Shown: positions 1 through 11,258 of the stretch, piece after piece
Position numbering within the stretch: the stretch's first letter is position 1
Layout: each line of letters starts with the position of its first letter
Source: Lampris incognitus
Lineage: Eukaryota > Chordata > Actinopteri > Lampriformes > Lampridae
Assembly (NCBI RefSeq): GCF_029633865.1
Contig: NC_079230.1
Coordinates: 33,018,650-33,082,649 of the forward strand
DNA length: 64,000 nucleotides
Reading direction: 5' to 3'
Made by a program: the position numbers and the translations under genes
Notes under the pieces: generated by a model
Database searches by the model: none
What the model was told of the DNA's origin: nothing
The model's input: the letters and a program-made list of their open reading frames with translations, nothing else

Positions 1-605
1 CCGATAGTTAGCTTGCCTAGCAGCATTCAAACAACTAGCCAGCAACGTCAGCAACTAGCTAGCAACGTTACCGGGAGGAAGATACGTTCGCTAACGTTAG
101 TTGCTTGAATGAAAACCACAGCAGAGCTAGACAAACTCTTGGAAATACTATTGGAAATACACTGAAGATACTCCCTCTTTATGCCCCCCAATCCAGGATA
201 ATAGTGCAGGTAGCAGGTTGACGCTCTCTCCAGTCTTGTCTGCCTGGTGCGGTGAACTGACCCTGACCCGTGAGTGTGAAGCCAGTCTCTTCTGACGTCA
301 AGTCTGGTGAAGCCAGACAGCAGGCAGGTGCGGGTCACGTGAGGACGCGATATCGTTCAAACTTTTAGAAAAAGTAAAGTAGTATAAAAATAGAAGAACG
401 ACTTTATTGGCCATTTATTTTGTAATGCTTGTGAATTGGCTGCATCATGTTTTTTGTTTTAAATTTTACTGTGACAAAAAGGTTGAAATGACTCCTGTCT
501 ACAGAGTGCTGCCGGATCTCAGCTCCGGTTGACTTGGGGGAGGAGGAGGAGGGGAAGTGCCGGTGTCGGGATCCGGGGAGCTCCGGCCCACTTTAATCAC
601 TGGCT
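1..605. other. Unassigned non-coding sequence
   Basis: I recognise no gene, RNA or named repeat here. The stretch has several short CTAGCTAG and AACGTTA palindromic words that are common in fish intergenic DNA. The short open frames on both strands have no recognisable domain. Confidence 0.4.
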
Positions 606-609
606 ACAG

Positions 610-668
610 GTGTTAACCGTCGTGTTAACTGTTGTGTTAACTGTTGTGTTAACTGTTGTGTTAACTGT
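610..668. repeat. 12-bp tandem repeat (GTTAACTGTTGT-like)
   Basis: About five head-to-tail copies of a 12-bp unit containing GTTAAC. Because 12 is divisible by three the frame stays open and would give a Val-Leu-Thr-Val repeat, which is not taken as coding. Confidence 0.85.
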
Positions 669-770
669 ATGTGAAGACCAACAGTTTCCACCAGTTGTCA
701 CATTCTGTCTGTCATTTTCACTGGATATTACTCAACCAGCCTAATGGTTTCGCATAATAACGCACAGAAA

Positions 771-1412
771 GCACACACACACACTCACACACACACACAC
801 ACTTAAATCTGTGTGAAACAGTGGACATAGAACAAAACTGCGCCACGATTTTCTGTCTGAGAGGTATGTAGTTGTAACGACACGAGGCTTGTGTGTGTGT
901 GTGTGAGTGGGTGTGTGTGTGTGAGTGGGTGTGTGTGTGTGTGTGTGAATGTGTGTGTGTGAATGTGTGTGTGTGTGTGTGAATGTGTGTGTGAATGAGT
1001 GTGTGAGTGTGTGTGAATGTGTGTGTGTGTGTGTGAATGTGTGTTTGTGTGAGTGTGTGTGTGAGTGTGTGTGTGTGTGTGTGTGAATGAGTGTGTGTGT
1101 GTGTGTGTGAATGTGTGTGTGTGTGAGTGTGTGTGTGAGTGGGTGTGTGTGTGTGTGTGAATGAGTGTGTGTGTGTGTGAATGTGTGTGAATGAGTGTGT
1201 GTGTGTGAATGTGTGTGTGTGTGAGTGTGTGTGTGAGTGGGTGTGTGTGTGTGTGTGAATGTGTGTGTGTGAATGTGTGTGTGTGTGTGTGAATATGTGT
1301 GTGTGTGAATGAGTGTGTGTGTGTGTGAATGTGTGTGTGTGTGAATATGTGTGTTTGTGTGAGTGTGTGTGTGAGTGGGGGTGTGTGTATGTTTTTTGTG
1401 TGTGTGTGTGGG
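771..1412. repeat. (CA)n microsatellite and GT-rich minisatellite
   Basis: A short (CA)n tract lies at about 771-802. From about 888 to 1412 runs a long GT-rich array in which (TG)n is broken by GAATG, GAGTG and GAGTGGG words. It is open in several frames (His-Thr and Cys-Val runs), which is a composition artefact. Such alternating purine-pyrimidine DNA can form Z-DNA. Confidence 0.9.
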
Positions 1413-1525
1413 GGGGGGGATAAGCGAGTATGTAGAGGGCAGATGGGGCAGAAAAAAGAAGAAGAATGAAATACACTGTAGAGGGCCGGAGGGACTTCCA
1501 CACCTTGGTGTAGTGGGGACACACA

Positions 1526-1863
1526 GGGCAGGGCAGGGCCGGGCCGGAGCAGCAGGGCCGGGCCGGGCCGGAGCAGCAGAGCCGGGCCGGAGCAGTGGAG
1601 CCGGGCCGGAGAAGCAGGGCCGGGCCGGAGCAGCAGGGCCGGGCCGGTGCAGCGGAGCCGGGCCGGAGCAGTGGAGCCGGGCCGGAGCAGTGGAGCCGGG
1701 CCGGAGAAGCAGGGCCGGGCCGGGCCGGAGCAGTGGAGCCGGGCCGGAGAAGCAGGGCAGGGCCGGGCTGGAGCAGCGGAGCCGGGCAGGAGCAGTGGAG
1801 CCGGGCCGGAGCAGCAGGGCCGGGCCGGGCCGGGCCGGAGCAGCGGAGCCGGGCGGGAGCGCT
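1526..1863. repeat. GC-rich minisatellite, about 19-bp unit
   Basis: Variants of GCCGGGCCGGAGCAGTGGA are repeated roughly 18 times with small length changes. The array is CpG- and GG-rich, unlike the AT-rich flanks. Long open frames over it in several frames follow from the repeat and carry no domain. The G-run spacing could permit G-quadruplex formation on the plus strand. Confidence 0.9.
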
Positions 1864-2640
1864 GAGTCCGTGTGCGTGTTTGTTGTGTTTGTGTGCGCAA
1901 GGAGGGGCGGTGCGCTTCTAAAGGGCGTGTGCGTTCTCGTGGGAATACAGAGGAAACGCATAGGAAGACATAGCTGGCAGCGCTGCGGCATTTCTAGATG
2001 GCCAGATAAAGTGAGTGGGAGACGGGGAAAAATAAGTGTCACTCTTCTCCTGGCCGGGGCAGCGCGGAGGGGGGCGGGGCCCCGTATGTGCCGGGACAGG
2101 TATTCTATGGAACAGCCCGCGGAGGTGTGGCGTGGGCGCGCTCCGCCCGGGACCTGGCGCCGGGCCCAGCAGATGGGCAGAGCAGCGGAGCAGCGGAGCG
2201 GGGTTTGTTTCTGGCTGATCGACTCGATAAGGACGAGGCCCACACGCAACGAGCCGCTTTGAAGGTGCACCGAGCTGCTGAAAGGGCTTGTTCCAGTTCA
2301 GTGCTCACCGAAACGAACACCTTGTTTAGTGCGGAGTGCTGGGCGATACGATAGTCTTATCACGGTAAGTATCGCGATTTTACACGATATGTATCACGAT
2401 ACCTGGTATGCAGAAACACCATCTCCAACCCAGTTCACATGGAGCGAGCTGCTTGGTAATATAATAAACATAATAAATATAAATATAAATATATATATAG
2501 TGTAATATCAAACCTAAACTGGTTTGAAATAGTACTCCTTCAAATACTTCAGCGCTCATTTTGTGAGAAATTTCAGGTCAAAGGTTCTCGTTATCGTTGA
2601 TTCAGGCAACAAAATATGACATCTGAATGTCATACAGATA
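1864..2640. other. Unassigned; possible MITE debris near 2338-2410
   Basis: GC-rich up to about 2230, then AT-rich. The words GGGCGATACGAT and ATCACGATACC at about 2342-2405 resemble the CGATA-rich inner repeats of small non-autonomous DNA transposons of fish. I could not define ends. No gene was recognised. Confidence 0.25.
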
Positions 2641-2654
2641 CGGTACTACCGAAA

Positions 2655-2752
2655 GATCCATCCACCATCCATTATCCAAAGCGCTTATCCTGCTCTCAGG
2701 GTCGCGGGGACGCTGGAGCCTATCACAGCAGTCACTGGGCGGCAGGCTATTG
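2655..2752 (-). mobile_element. tRNA-derived SINE, 3' fragment (ATGG-tailed family)
   Basis: Contains the reverse complement of the 3' part of a dispersed fish SINE (CCTGAGAGCAGGATAAGCG followed by ATGG repeats). The same 3' module recurs at 5092-5216, 32709-32765 and 53867-53993, and a 5'/middle part of what looks like the same family lies at 38247-38510. Confidence 0.6.
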
Positions 2753-3340
2753 AAAGATGATGGTTAAACTTTCCTGTAGGGGGTCGGAAATTACCTAGTA
2801 ATTTCCTAGTAATAAGGTGGTAATTATCACGTAGTTTCTTAGAAATAAGGTTGACATTACCTTGTAATTTGGGTTAGGGTTAGGATTAGCTGCGAAATTA
2901 CCTGTGTTGGTAAATAAGGGTTTACCGCTTTAAGAGCAAGATCTGGGGTCGGTCTCTGATTGGTTGGTAGGGAGGGGGGAATGAGGAAGTTGTTGTTGTT
3001 GTGTGGCGCGAACGGTATTGGGAGCTCCGCGCAAGTGAAAGGAAATATTATTACTAAGAACTGTGATGTATTGGACCTATGTCAAGGATTAAATGTGTTT
3101 CCAAAGAGACAAGACGGTGTCCTCGCCATTTTCAGACGAAGTGAACAATTGAACTGTGTTGGGTTGTACTCCGGAGTTTAGCTAGCTAGCACCAGGCAGT
3201 GACGGACAGCGCAAGCGAACTTCGGCCCTGGATCCGAAATAAATTCGGTTCCCCTGTAACTTCCGGCGAAGGTAGTCGGAAGACGGAGACAGGAAAAGTA
3301 ACACCTGTAAAAACTACCACCTTATTACTAGGGAGTTGTT

Positions 3341-5556
3341 CCCAGCAGTTTTAAGACAGCTGTGGTTAAACCTCTACTTAAAAAAACGCAGCTCGATCCA
3401 GGGTCTCTTAATAACTATCGACCAGTCTCTAATCTTCCATTCTTTTCTAAAGTACTAGAGAGAGATGTGTATCAACAACTTTCAACCCATATAAAAGAAA
3501 ACCATCTATATGGCTTTCAGGCCCTGTCACTCCACTGAAACTGCTCTGACCAGAGTGGTGAATGATCTTCTACTGGCGATCAACTCTGATTCCACTTCTG
3601 TGCTTCTACTACTGGACCTCAGTGCAGCCTTTGACACCATTGATCACGGTATACTTTTGGATAGATTAAATTGTAAGTTTGGTGTCTCTGGTTTAGCTCT
3701 CTCTTGGCTTAAGTCCTACTTATCTGGAAGAACACATTGTGTCTGCTATAATAATATTATATCAAAATTCTCTTACCTTAAATATGGTTTGCCTCAGGGC
3801 TCAGTACTTGGCCCTCTACCTTTCTCTGTTTATATTTCACCTCTAGGCCAAATTATACGCAGTTATAGAATCAATTTCCATTGCTATGCTGATGATACTC
3901 AGCTGTATGTGCCTATAAGGGCTGATGATCATACTCAAATCACTAATTTAAGAGGCCTGCTTGGCTACTGTGAAAAACTGGATGTCACTTAACTTTCTGC
4001 TTTTCAATTCAGATAAAACCGAGATGCTGGTCATTGGCCCTGCTAGACACCGACACCAATTTGATCAAGTAACGATAACAATCGACAACTCTGTGGTTTC
4101 ACAAAGTGTGGCAGCCAAAAATCTTGGTGTTACGTTTGATCCCAGCCTTTCCTTTGATAAGCACATTAAAGAAATCACCAAGACTGCCTTTTTTCATTTA
4201 TGTAACATCTAAAATTCAGCCTTTCCTCTCCATGGCTGACGCAGAGACTCTAATACATGCATTTGTTTCATCCAGACTTGATTACTGTAATGTTGTGTTC
4301 TCAGGTCTGCCACATTCTAGTACTAAAAGTCTTCAGATGGTTCAGAATGCTGCTGCTAGAATCCTAACTAAAACTAGGAAATTTGACCATATTACACCAA
4401 TTCTTGCCTCCCTTCATTGGCTTCCTATCCATGTTAGATCAGAACACAAGGTGCTTCTGCTGACTTATAAAACCCTAAATGGGCTTGCTCCATCCTACCT
4501 GTCTGATCTCCTTAAACCGTACAGTCCATCTCGAGCACTTCGTTCTCAAAATACAGGGCTCCTGTGTGTACCCAAAGTTAAAAAGAAGTCAGCTGGTGGC
4601 AGCAGGGCCTGCTGCCATCAGACCATCAGAGTCTGTTGAGTCCTTTAAACCCAAACTTAAAACTCATCTTTTTGCCTTAACCTACAATTAGTTGTCTTTA
4701 AGTTGAGTGCTTCACAACCTGGACTGGATGGCGGGTCGGTTTCTGTCTCAATTAATTTACCAACCACTGTTCTGCCGACCTGATTATAGAGTATAGATTA
4801 TAGATTCGAGTACAGATTATAGCATATAGATTATGACTAGTTGATGACTTAATTGATTATGGCTAATGACTATTGCAAACTGTTCTCTCCTCTCACATGT
4901 CTTTTCTCAGTCTCTAGTCTTCTCCTTTCTATTTTTCTGTGTGTGAATGGTGTCATGTGAGTCTCCCTTGTGCGCACGTGCAGTCGGTTCTCCTCCCAGG
5001 TCTCCGTGGTGATGCTGGTCGGCATTTGGACGCTGACTGCCCTTCCCGTCCTCACATTTTATTTTTATAAATCCATATAATTTTTTTACGGCCCTGTGAT
5101 GGTCTGGCGGCCTGTCCAGGGTGTCTCCCCGCCTGCCGCGCAGTGACTGCTGGGATAGGCTGCAGCATCCCGTGACCCTGAGAGCAGGATAAGCGGTTAA
5201 GACAATGGATGGATGGATATGATGACGCTGGTCGCGTGGCTCGGATCACTGCTTGGCATCCTCCTCATCATGTTCTTCATAAACATTATAATTGTGTTAT
5301 CCTCTTTCAATGTTGTATTGTGTACGTTGTGTAAACACAACATCTATTGCACGTTGTGCCTCATGGGAGAGAGATCCTCCTCTGGTGCTCTCCCTGAGCT
5401 TTCTTCCTGTTGTTTCTCCCTGTTAAGGGTTTTTAGGGAGTTGTTCCTTATCCGATGAGAGGGTCTAAGGACAGGACGTTGTGTTGCTGTGTAAGCCCAC
5501 TGAGGCCAACTTGTAATTTGTGATACTGGGCTATACAAATAAATTTGATTTTTTTA
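3341..5556 (+). mobile_element. L2-clade LINE, 5'-truncated, broken
   Basis: The plus strand encodes a degraded reverse transcriptase of the CR1/L2 group: [32 protein letters not shown] and the catalytic YADD box (CYADDTQLY, about 3884-3910), followed by the usual L2 C-terminal region (SRLDYCNVVFSGLP, HITPILASLHWLP). The reading frame changes near 3985 and 4205 and again near 4580, so the copy cannot make a full protein. The endonuclease domain is missing. The 3' UTR runs to about 5556 and ends in GGCTATACAAATAAATTTGA, the L2-type 3' end also seen at 30230 and 39765. A SINE lies inside the 3' UTR. The copy sits inside a TIR-flanked DNA element. Confidence 0.85.
5092..5216 (+). mobile_element. 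tRNA-derived SINE 3' part inside L2 3' UTR
   Basis: Shows the 3' module of the ATGG-tailed SINE (GGCGGCCTGTCCAGGGTGTC, GACTGCTGGGATAGGCTGC, CCTGAGAGCAGGATAAGCG, then GGATGGATGG). It interrupts the 3' UTR of the L2 copy, as judged by comparison with the sister L2 at 39750-40210. Confidence 0.65.
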
Positions 5557-5635
5557 AACACATGGTAATTTCCGACCCCCTAAAATGAAGTGTCACCAAG
5601 AGGATCTATGATAATATTGAGTTATTGCCTTGCCC

Positions 5636-5945
5636 TCCTTCCACCTAACAATGCCGATGGGTGTACTCTCTGACCAAAACCTGAATTTCGACCTACACAC
5701 GAAGAAGCTTGTGCAAACCTGCTTTTTCCAACTCCAGAACATCGCAAAACTCAACCAAAATTACTAATGAATTACTAATCCATACCCAACCTCCTCACGC
5801 CTTCACCACTGCAGTGCTCCTCTCTCCTGCCTCAGCCAGGCTGCCGACCAATCCCAGATCCCACATCACGCCAGTCCTCACCTCCCTTCACTGGCTCTCC
5901 GTGAAGTACAGAATAGACTTCAAGATACTGCTTATCACATAGATG
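5636..5945 (+). mobile_element. CR1/L2-group LINE fragment
   Basis: The plus strand encodes pieces of a LINE C-terminal region: DQNLNFDLHTKKLVQTCFFQ, then after a deletion SHITPVLTSLHWLSVKYRID. This block normally follows the reverse transcriptase in CR1/L2-group LINEs. It is truncated at both ends, internally deleted and non-functional. Confidence 0.65.
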
Positions 5946-7139
5946 ATGTACCTCATCTTAACAGAAATCTGTGTCTGCAGCGCAGGCGGAGGAGGAGGAG
6001 GAGGAGGAGGAGGAGGAGACCTCCCAACACGACACAAGGCAGCTGATCCGGTCTGAGGAGCGCCCCAATCTCTGCTGCAGCGCTATCTGATGTTGGGGTT
6101 GCTGGCCACCTCCCCTGACTGTCTTGGTAAATGAAGACATTTTCGTTTAGTGTTTGATTTGAAATGTGTCGCTGGTGACATTGAGGGTACACTTCACTCC
6201 CACCTCACCCATCTTCCGCAGCGTCTTGCTACCAACGTGCGGAAGGAAGCACGCCAGGAGCAGCGCTGTGAAATGCCTCGTTTCTTGGGCTGAATCGTTT
6301 CTGCTGATTCTTAACCAGCGGGGAGCCTCAGGTGAGCCGAGCTGGGCCTACAGCGCGGCGCCGCCCGGACGCTGCACACGGCGAAAGGTGCTGGTGCTGA
6401 TGAAGAGTCACCAGCACCAGCACCAGGGGTAACGGGACAAACGGGTGTGTGAAGGACTGCTAGCATCTTACTGTCACAGAAGGAAAGAGGTTCAGAGAAA
6501 CAGAGAGAAGAAGAGGAGGACTGATCGACTCAGAAACCAGGAGGAGAAGAAGAGGGCTGTGAGAGACACGCGGTCAGCACCGTTAACATGGCACGTCCAT
6601 CAGAAGCAACGTGTCGCATTACACTGGAGGACAAATGGCTGAAGAGCGTGTCCATAAACGTTGAGCGAATGGGACACACCTGAAGTCTGGCCGAGCCGAG
6701 CGCGTTCACAGGTGAACGCCACCGTGTCCGGAGAAGACGCTCTTAAAAAGCAACTCTGTGAAGGTTTGTCTCCATCTAGATGGTTCCAGTGTGCATCACA
6801 TGTCAGTGAGCGTGAGGAGACCTCCACCTCCACCTCCACACACTTCATCCAGTCCGTCAGTCTTAATCCACTCTTACGTCCTCCAACACTGAAAGTGTAA
6901 AGCAACACACACCGTCTCTTTTCAGCCCTTTTAACAGAAGCGAGCAGAAACATTTCAGACAGGAACACGTCACACACACGTCACACACACGTCACACACA
7001 CTCCACAGTGAATGAAATAATCAATCCCAAGATTCTCGGATGACATGGTCTCATTATCACATTTTTTCCTTCAGTTCTCATACTGGTCCCGTTATAACAA
7101 TCATACTGGGAGGCACATCACCCAGCAGTATGAGAACAC
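5946..7139. other. Unassigned; short (GGA)n tract
   Basis: A (GGA)n tract lies at about 5986-6020. The rest has short open frames without recognisable domains. I see no host exon or RNA gene. Confidence 0.4.
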
Positions 7140-7142
7140 CTT

Positions 7143-8318
7143 TCTGACAGTTCACGTGACATCATCAGTACAGCATGTGTGATAACATGATCCACGTGAC
7201 ATCATCAGTACAGCATGTGTGATAACATGATCCACGTGACATCATCAGTACAGCATGTGTGATAACATGATCCACGTGACATCATCAGTACAGCATGTGT
7301 GATAACATGATCCACGTGACATCGCCAGTAAGTACAGCATGTGATAACATAATCCACGTGACATCATCAGTACAGCATGCGATAACATAATCCACGTGAC
7401 ATCACCAGTACAGCATGTGATGACATAATCCACGTGCCATCACCAGTACGGCATGTGATAACATAATCCACGTGACATCATCAGTACAGCATGTGATAAC
7501 ATAATCCACGTGACATCATCAGTACAGCATGCGATAACATAATCCACGTGACATCACCAGTACAGCATGCGATGACATAATCCACGTGCCATCACCAGTA
7601 CGGCATGTGATAACATAATCCACGTGACATCATCAGTACAGCATGTGATAACATAATCCACGTGACATCATCAGTACAGCATGTGATAACATAATCCACA
7701 TGTGACATCATCAGTACAGCATGTGTGATAACATAATCCACGTGACATCACCAGTACAGCATGTGATGACATAATCCACGTGCCATCACCAGTACGGCAT
7801 GTGATAACATAATCCACGTGACATCATCAGTACAGCATGTGATAACATAATCCACGTGACATCACCAGTACGGCATGTGATGACATAATCCACGTGCCAT
7901 CACCAGTACAGCATGTGATAACATAATCCACGTGACATCATCAGTACAGCATGTGATAACATAATCCACATGTGACATCATCAGTACAGCATGTGTGATA
8001 ACATAATCCACGTGACATCACCAGTACAGCATGTGATGACATAATCCACGTGCCATCACCAGTACGGCATGTGATAACATAATCCACGTGACATCATCAG
8101 TACAGCATGTGATAACATAATCCACGTGCCATCACCAGTACGGCATGTGATAACATAATCCACGTGACATCATCAGTACAGCATGTGATAACATAATCCA
8201 CGTGACATCATCAGTACAGCATGCGATAACATAATCCACGTGACATCACCAGTACAGCATGTGATGACATAAGCCACGTGACATCATCAGTACGGCATGT
8301 GTGATAACATAATCCACA
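7143..8318. repeat. 38-bp minisatellite with an E-box in each unit
   Basis: About 30 tandem copies of a 38-bp unit built around CCACGTGACATCATCAGTAC and GCATGTGATAACATAAT. The first few units are 40 bp. Almost every unit holds CACGTG, the palindromic E-box bound by MYC/USF/TFE-type bHLH proteins, next to TGACATCATCA. Unit variants (CACGTGCC, ATGACATAAT) recur in order, indicating higher-order duplication. The array is about 2.1 kb from the 3' end of the mpdu1 coding sequence. Confidence 0.92.
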
Positions 8319-8407
8319 ATGAAAGACAGACAGGATAAAGGATGATAGAAAGAACACCACCTACCATGTTTACAGTTCATTCATATGACGTTTAATCACA
8401 AAGATTT

Positions 8408-8828
8408 ATTTATTTTCTCCCCAATTGTATCCGGCCAATTACCCCACTCTTCCGGGCCGTCCCAGTTGCTGCTCCACCCCCTCTGCTGATCCAGGGAGGG
8501 CTGCAGACTACCACATGCCTCCTCCCATACATGTGGAGTCACCAGCCGCTTCTCTTCACCTGACAGTGACGGGTTTCACCAGGGGGACGTAGCGCGGGGG
8601 AGGATCACGCTATCCCCCCAGTCCCCCCCTCCGAGCAGGCGCCCCGACCAACCAGAGGAGGCGCTAGTGCAGCGACCAGGACACATACCCACATCCGGCT
8701 TCCAACCGGCCAACTGTGTCTATAGGGACGCCCGACCAAGCCGGAGGTAACACGGGGATTCGAACCGGCGAGCCCCATGTTGGTAGGTAACGGAATAGAC
8801 CGCTATGCCACCCGGACGCCCTGACTCT
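8408..8828 (-). mobile_element. tRNA-derived SINE, full-length looking
   Basis: On the minus strand the 5' end has a tRNA-like promoter: an A-box-like TGGCATAGCGGT and a B box GGTTCGAATCCC. The body is a conserved 400-bp sequence shared with copies at 21550-21956 and 39301-39749. It is flanked by the direct repeat AAAGATTT (8400-8407 and 8829-8836), the probable target-site duplication. Confidence 0.8.
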
Positions 8829-8920
8829 AAAGATTTCATAAACACATTTCCACCGACACTTCACTACTCTTTTGGTTGTGACAGTCCATTCGCTATACAA
8901 CTTCAAGATGAAGAAACCCT

Positions 8921-9240
8921 TTAAATAGCAAGTCGTGCACTACACAGGTATAACCCAGTAATACGTGTACATGTAGTAAAACACAGGTACTAAAGTATAA
9001 TGAGTGGTAATTACCGAGTAATATATAAGGACAAGTGTGGCTTTTCTAGATCTCTAGTTTGTTTCCTGGTCATTATGTAGGCTATGTTAACATCACATTA
9101 TAATGACAAGCAAACAAACAAGACATCTAGAAAAGCCCAAGTTTTACTTGGATATTACTCAGTAATTACCACTCATCATACTCCAATCACATGCTATACT
9201 CATATATTCCTCGCTTATTTCTGTGTAATGCACGACTTAT
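8921..9240. mobile_element. Palindromic MITE (about 320 bp)
   Basis: The two halves are inverted copies: AAGTCGTGCACTACACAG near 8928 is matched by the complement of CTGTGTAATGCACGACTT near 9221, and the inner words GTGGTAATTACC and GGCTTTTCTAGAT are matched on the other side. The spacer is about 35 bp. There is no coding capacity. The class is not determined. Confidence 0.6.
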
Positions 9241-10429
9241 TAAATGGGGTGTAGCTAACTGAGCAGGTCTGGGAGTAAGTCCGAACTGGAAGGAAGTGCT
9301 TCTTCAGCGTGGTCCTCATTCAGACATTAGCCACTTGCTAGTGAGTTAGCATACAGGCTCACAGTTTTCCACTTGTGCCGGTTCACATGCAGAGTGTTCC
9401 AACACAGACTTGCCTACATGGCTTTATTACAGAAAGTACACCCCCGCCTGCTCCCCAGGCTGTATTTCAGAAGGGTTTTGGTCTCGCCATTTCACAAAGT
9501 TTCTAGTATATTCATACTCTAACAAGATGTGAAATACACAGAGTCGTCATCATCATATAGACAGATCCCTGTGCAACCATCAACAACAGAACCATGACAA
9601 TGTTGACTCCATGGGAAGTAATGAACGCATGACCTGAGAGTTCATGTCCACTAAGAGTCTTACCACCCCACGAAGAACGAGAAACTTTGCATTCCTGACG
9701 GCAGAACCAGTATTGCTTCCTTGTGTTCCTCATAAGAGGTGCAGCGGTCTAAGTCATGTGATCGACACAACTTAGTAATAACGGTTCTCTGTATGCATCT
9801 GCAGCTCGAGCTACTTCCAGAAATACACCCTCCATGCTGCGGGGGTCAAACAAAGTTGAGCACATTTTTAAAACATGAATACATTTGCTAGAACAGAGGA
9901 AGTTGCAGTATTTGATGGAATCTGGGTAAGATGGAAGGACAGAAGAACAAGGCTGCACGGCATCTCTTCAAACCACGACGGGCATGCGACTCTAAAGCGT
10001 TCTCTTCCCTGAGCTAAAGCACCGCTTCAAAACTCAATTCAACGTGACCCACAGGGGCTGTGTATTAAGAGCAGAACTTTTTTCTTTTTTTGTATTTTTT
10101 ATACCTTTATTGGATCGTGATAGTGGGAGCAGACAGGGGATGGGGAGGGTGACACAGGGGTTACACATGCAACAGAGGTCGTCGACTGGATTCGAACCGG
10201 CGATGGCTGTACGAATGTATCAGGTTGTTCTGCATAAATGTGAAAAAGCCCCGTACACAGACCACCTGGTGTCTGAGAAGCTCTGCCTTCTCTCAGACCT
10301 GGATTTAGGAAGACCTCAATGGCTGGTGGCTACTGCCCAACAATGAACTTGGAAGGACAAACAACGCAAAGTGAGATTTTCCCAACGATTCACTTGTAGC
10401 CACTATCCCCCTGCCCTGTGCTGCGTTCC
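9241..10429. other. Region 3' of mpdu1; possible 3' UTR
   Basis: No gene recognised. Downstream of the mpdu1 stop (reading leftwards) a candidate polyadenylation signal AATAAA is present on the minus strand at 10106-10111, about 320 bases past the stop. About 10072-10215 may itself be a SINE piece, because GGATTCGAACCGGCGATGG resembles a tRNA T-arm/B-box, so the true 3' end of the transcript is uncertain. Confidence 0.3.
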
Positions 10430-10564
10430 CTACTCCTTCTTCTTCTTCTTCTTGTCCTTCTTTTCAGAGGGGGAGTTCCAGTAGTAGAGGACTTGGAGAG
10501 TGATGATGCCGTTACAACAGGAAGATATGACATACGTCAGGGCCATCAACGTGTCTCCAGTTTC
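10430..10564 (-). other. mpdu1: mpdu1 coding exon 7 and stop
   Basis: 135 nt including TAG (10430-10432); acceptor TACACAG. Encodes [20 protein letters not shown], a last membrane segment, and the lysine-rich tail. Confidence 0.94.
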
Positions 10565-11222
10565 CTGTGTAAGATGGGATTGATATGCTATTAAGCTACA
10601 GCATTGGGCGGTGCATAAAACAACACACCTGTGAAAAAGCACATGCACACGTTAACACAAAACTATTGTATGTCTCCCACGGTAAAGGTGTCAGGGCGGG
10701 CTTGCACCAGTCATTCATAAATGTGTGACTAGGTTTGTGTGTTAAGTCCTTTCCAAGTTCTTAGTATTAACTAGTAAGTTGTAACCTAGTGATTTGCTAA
10801 CTTGGATTGCACAGTTCCAGTGCAGGTTCTGTGGTAGCTAGTAAAGCCTTAGGGATGCGCAACTCTGTCACGAGGCAAACATCACATCAGCCAGCCAATC
10901 AAAAACCCTTTACACATGTAAGTAGAGAACTACACAACTGCCTCACGAGCCGATGTTTGACAAAGAGGTCCACATTATCGTAAAAATCAAGTGGATGCAG
11001 CTTGTAAAATGTGCTTCCAATGAATATTTTCAAATAACAGCTGCACATGGTCCAAGAGCAGGCCATTGTTGTTTGTTGTGGTTTAAGTTTGGTCCTTTAG
11101 AGTTCTTGCTGTTGTTTCACTAAAACACTACAGTTCTCATTTGCCTACTCTATGGCCTAAACTGGACAGTCACTGTGAAAGTATAGTGCAAAGTGTACAC
11201 ACACACACCCTCCCTGCAGAGT

Positions 11223-11258
<36 letters not shown>

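Larger units (their letters stand above)
2779..5580. mobile_element. TIR-flanked DNA element carrying an L2 insertion
   Basis: The left end reads TAGGGGGTCGGAAATTACC and the right end is its reverse complement, giving terminal inverted repeats of at least 17 bp flanked by TA on both sides (2777-2778 and 5581-5582). A TA target duplication fits a Tc1/mariner-like or other TA-targeting non-autonomous element. The element's own sequence is about 2779-3340 plus a short right end from about 5557. The middle is occupied by an L2 LINE. No transposase of its own was seen. Confidence 0.6.

Noticed and set aside
718-2270. Long His-Thr-rich and Pro-Ala-rich frames
   Set aside because: They come from the (CA)n array and the GC-rich minisatellite, which are open in several frames on both strands. 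No promoter, splice or domain evidence.
7143-8318. CRISPR-like array
   Set aside because: Units are directly adjacent with no unique spacers, and the genome is eukaryotic; it is a minisatellite. The same holds for 62933-64000.
10190-10215. tRNA gene suggested by GGATTCGAACCGGCGATGG
   Set aside because: Only a B-box/T-arm-like stretch; no cloverleaf could be drawn around it. Probably a SINE remnant.
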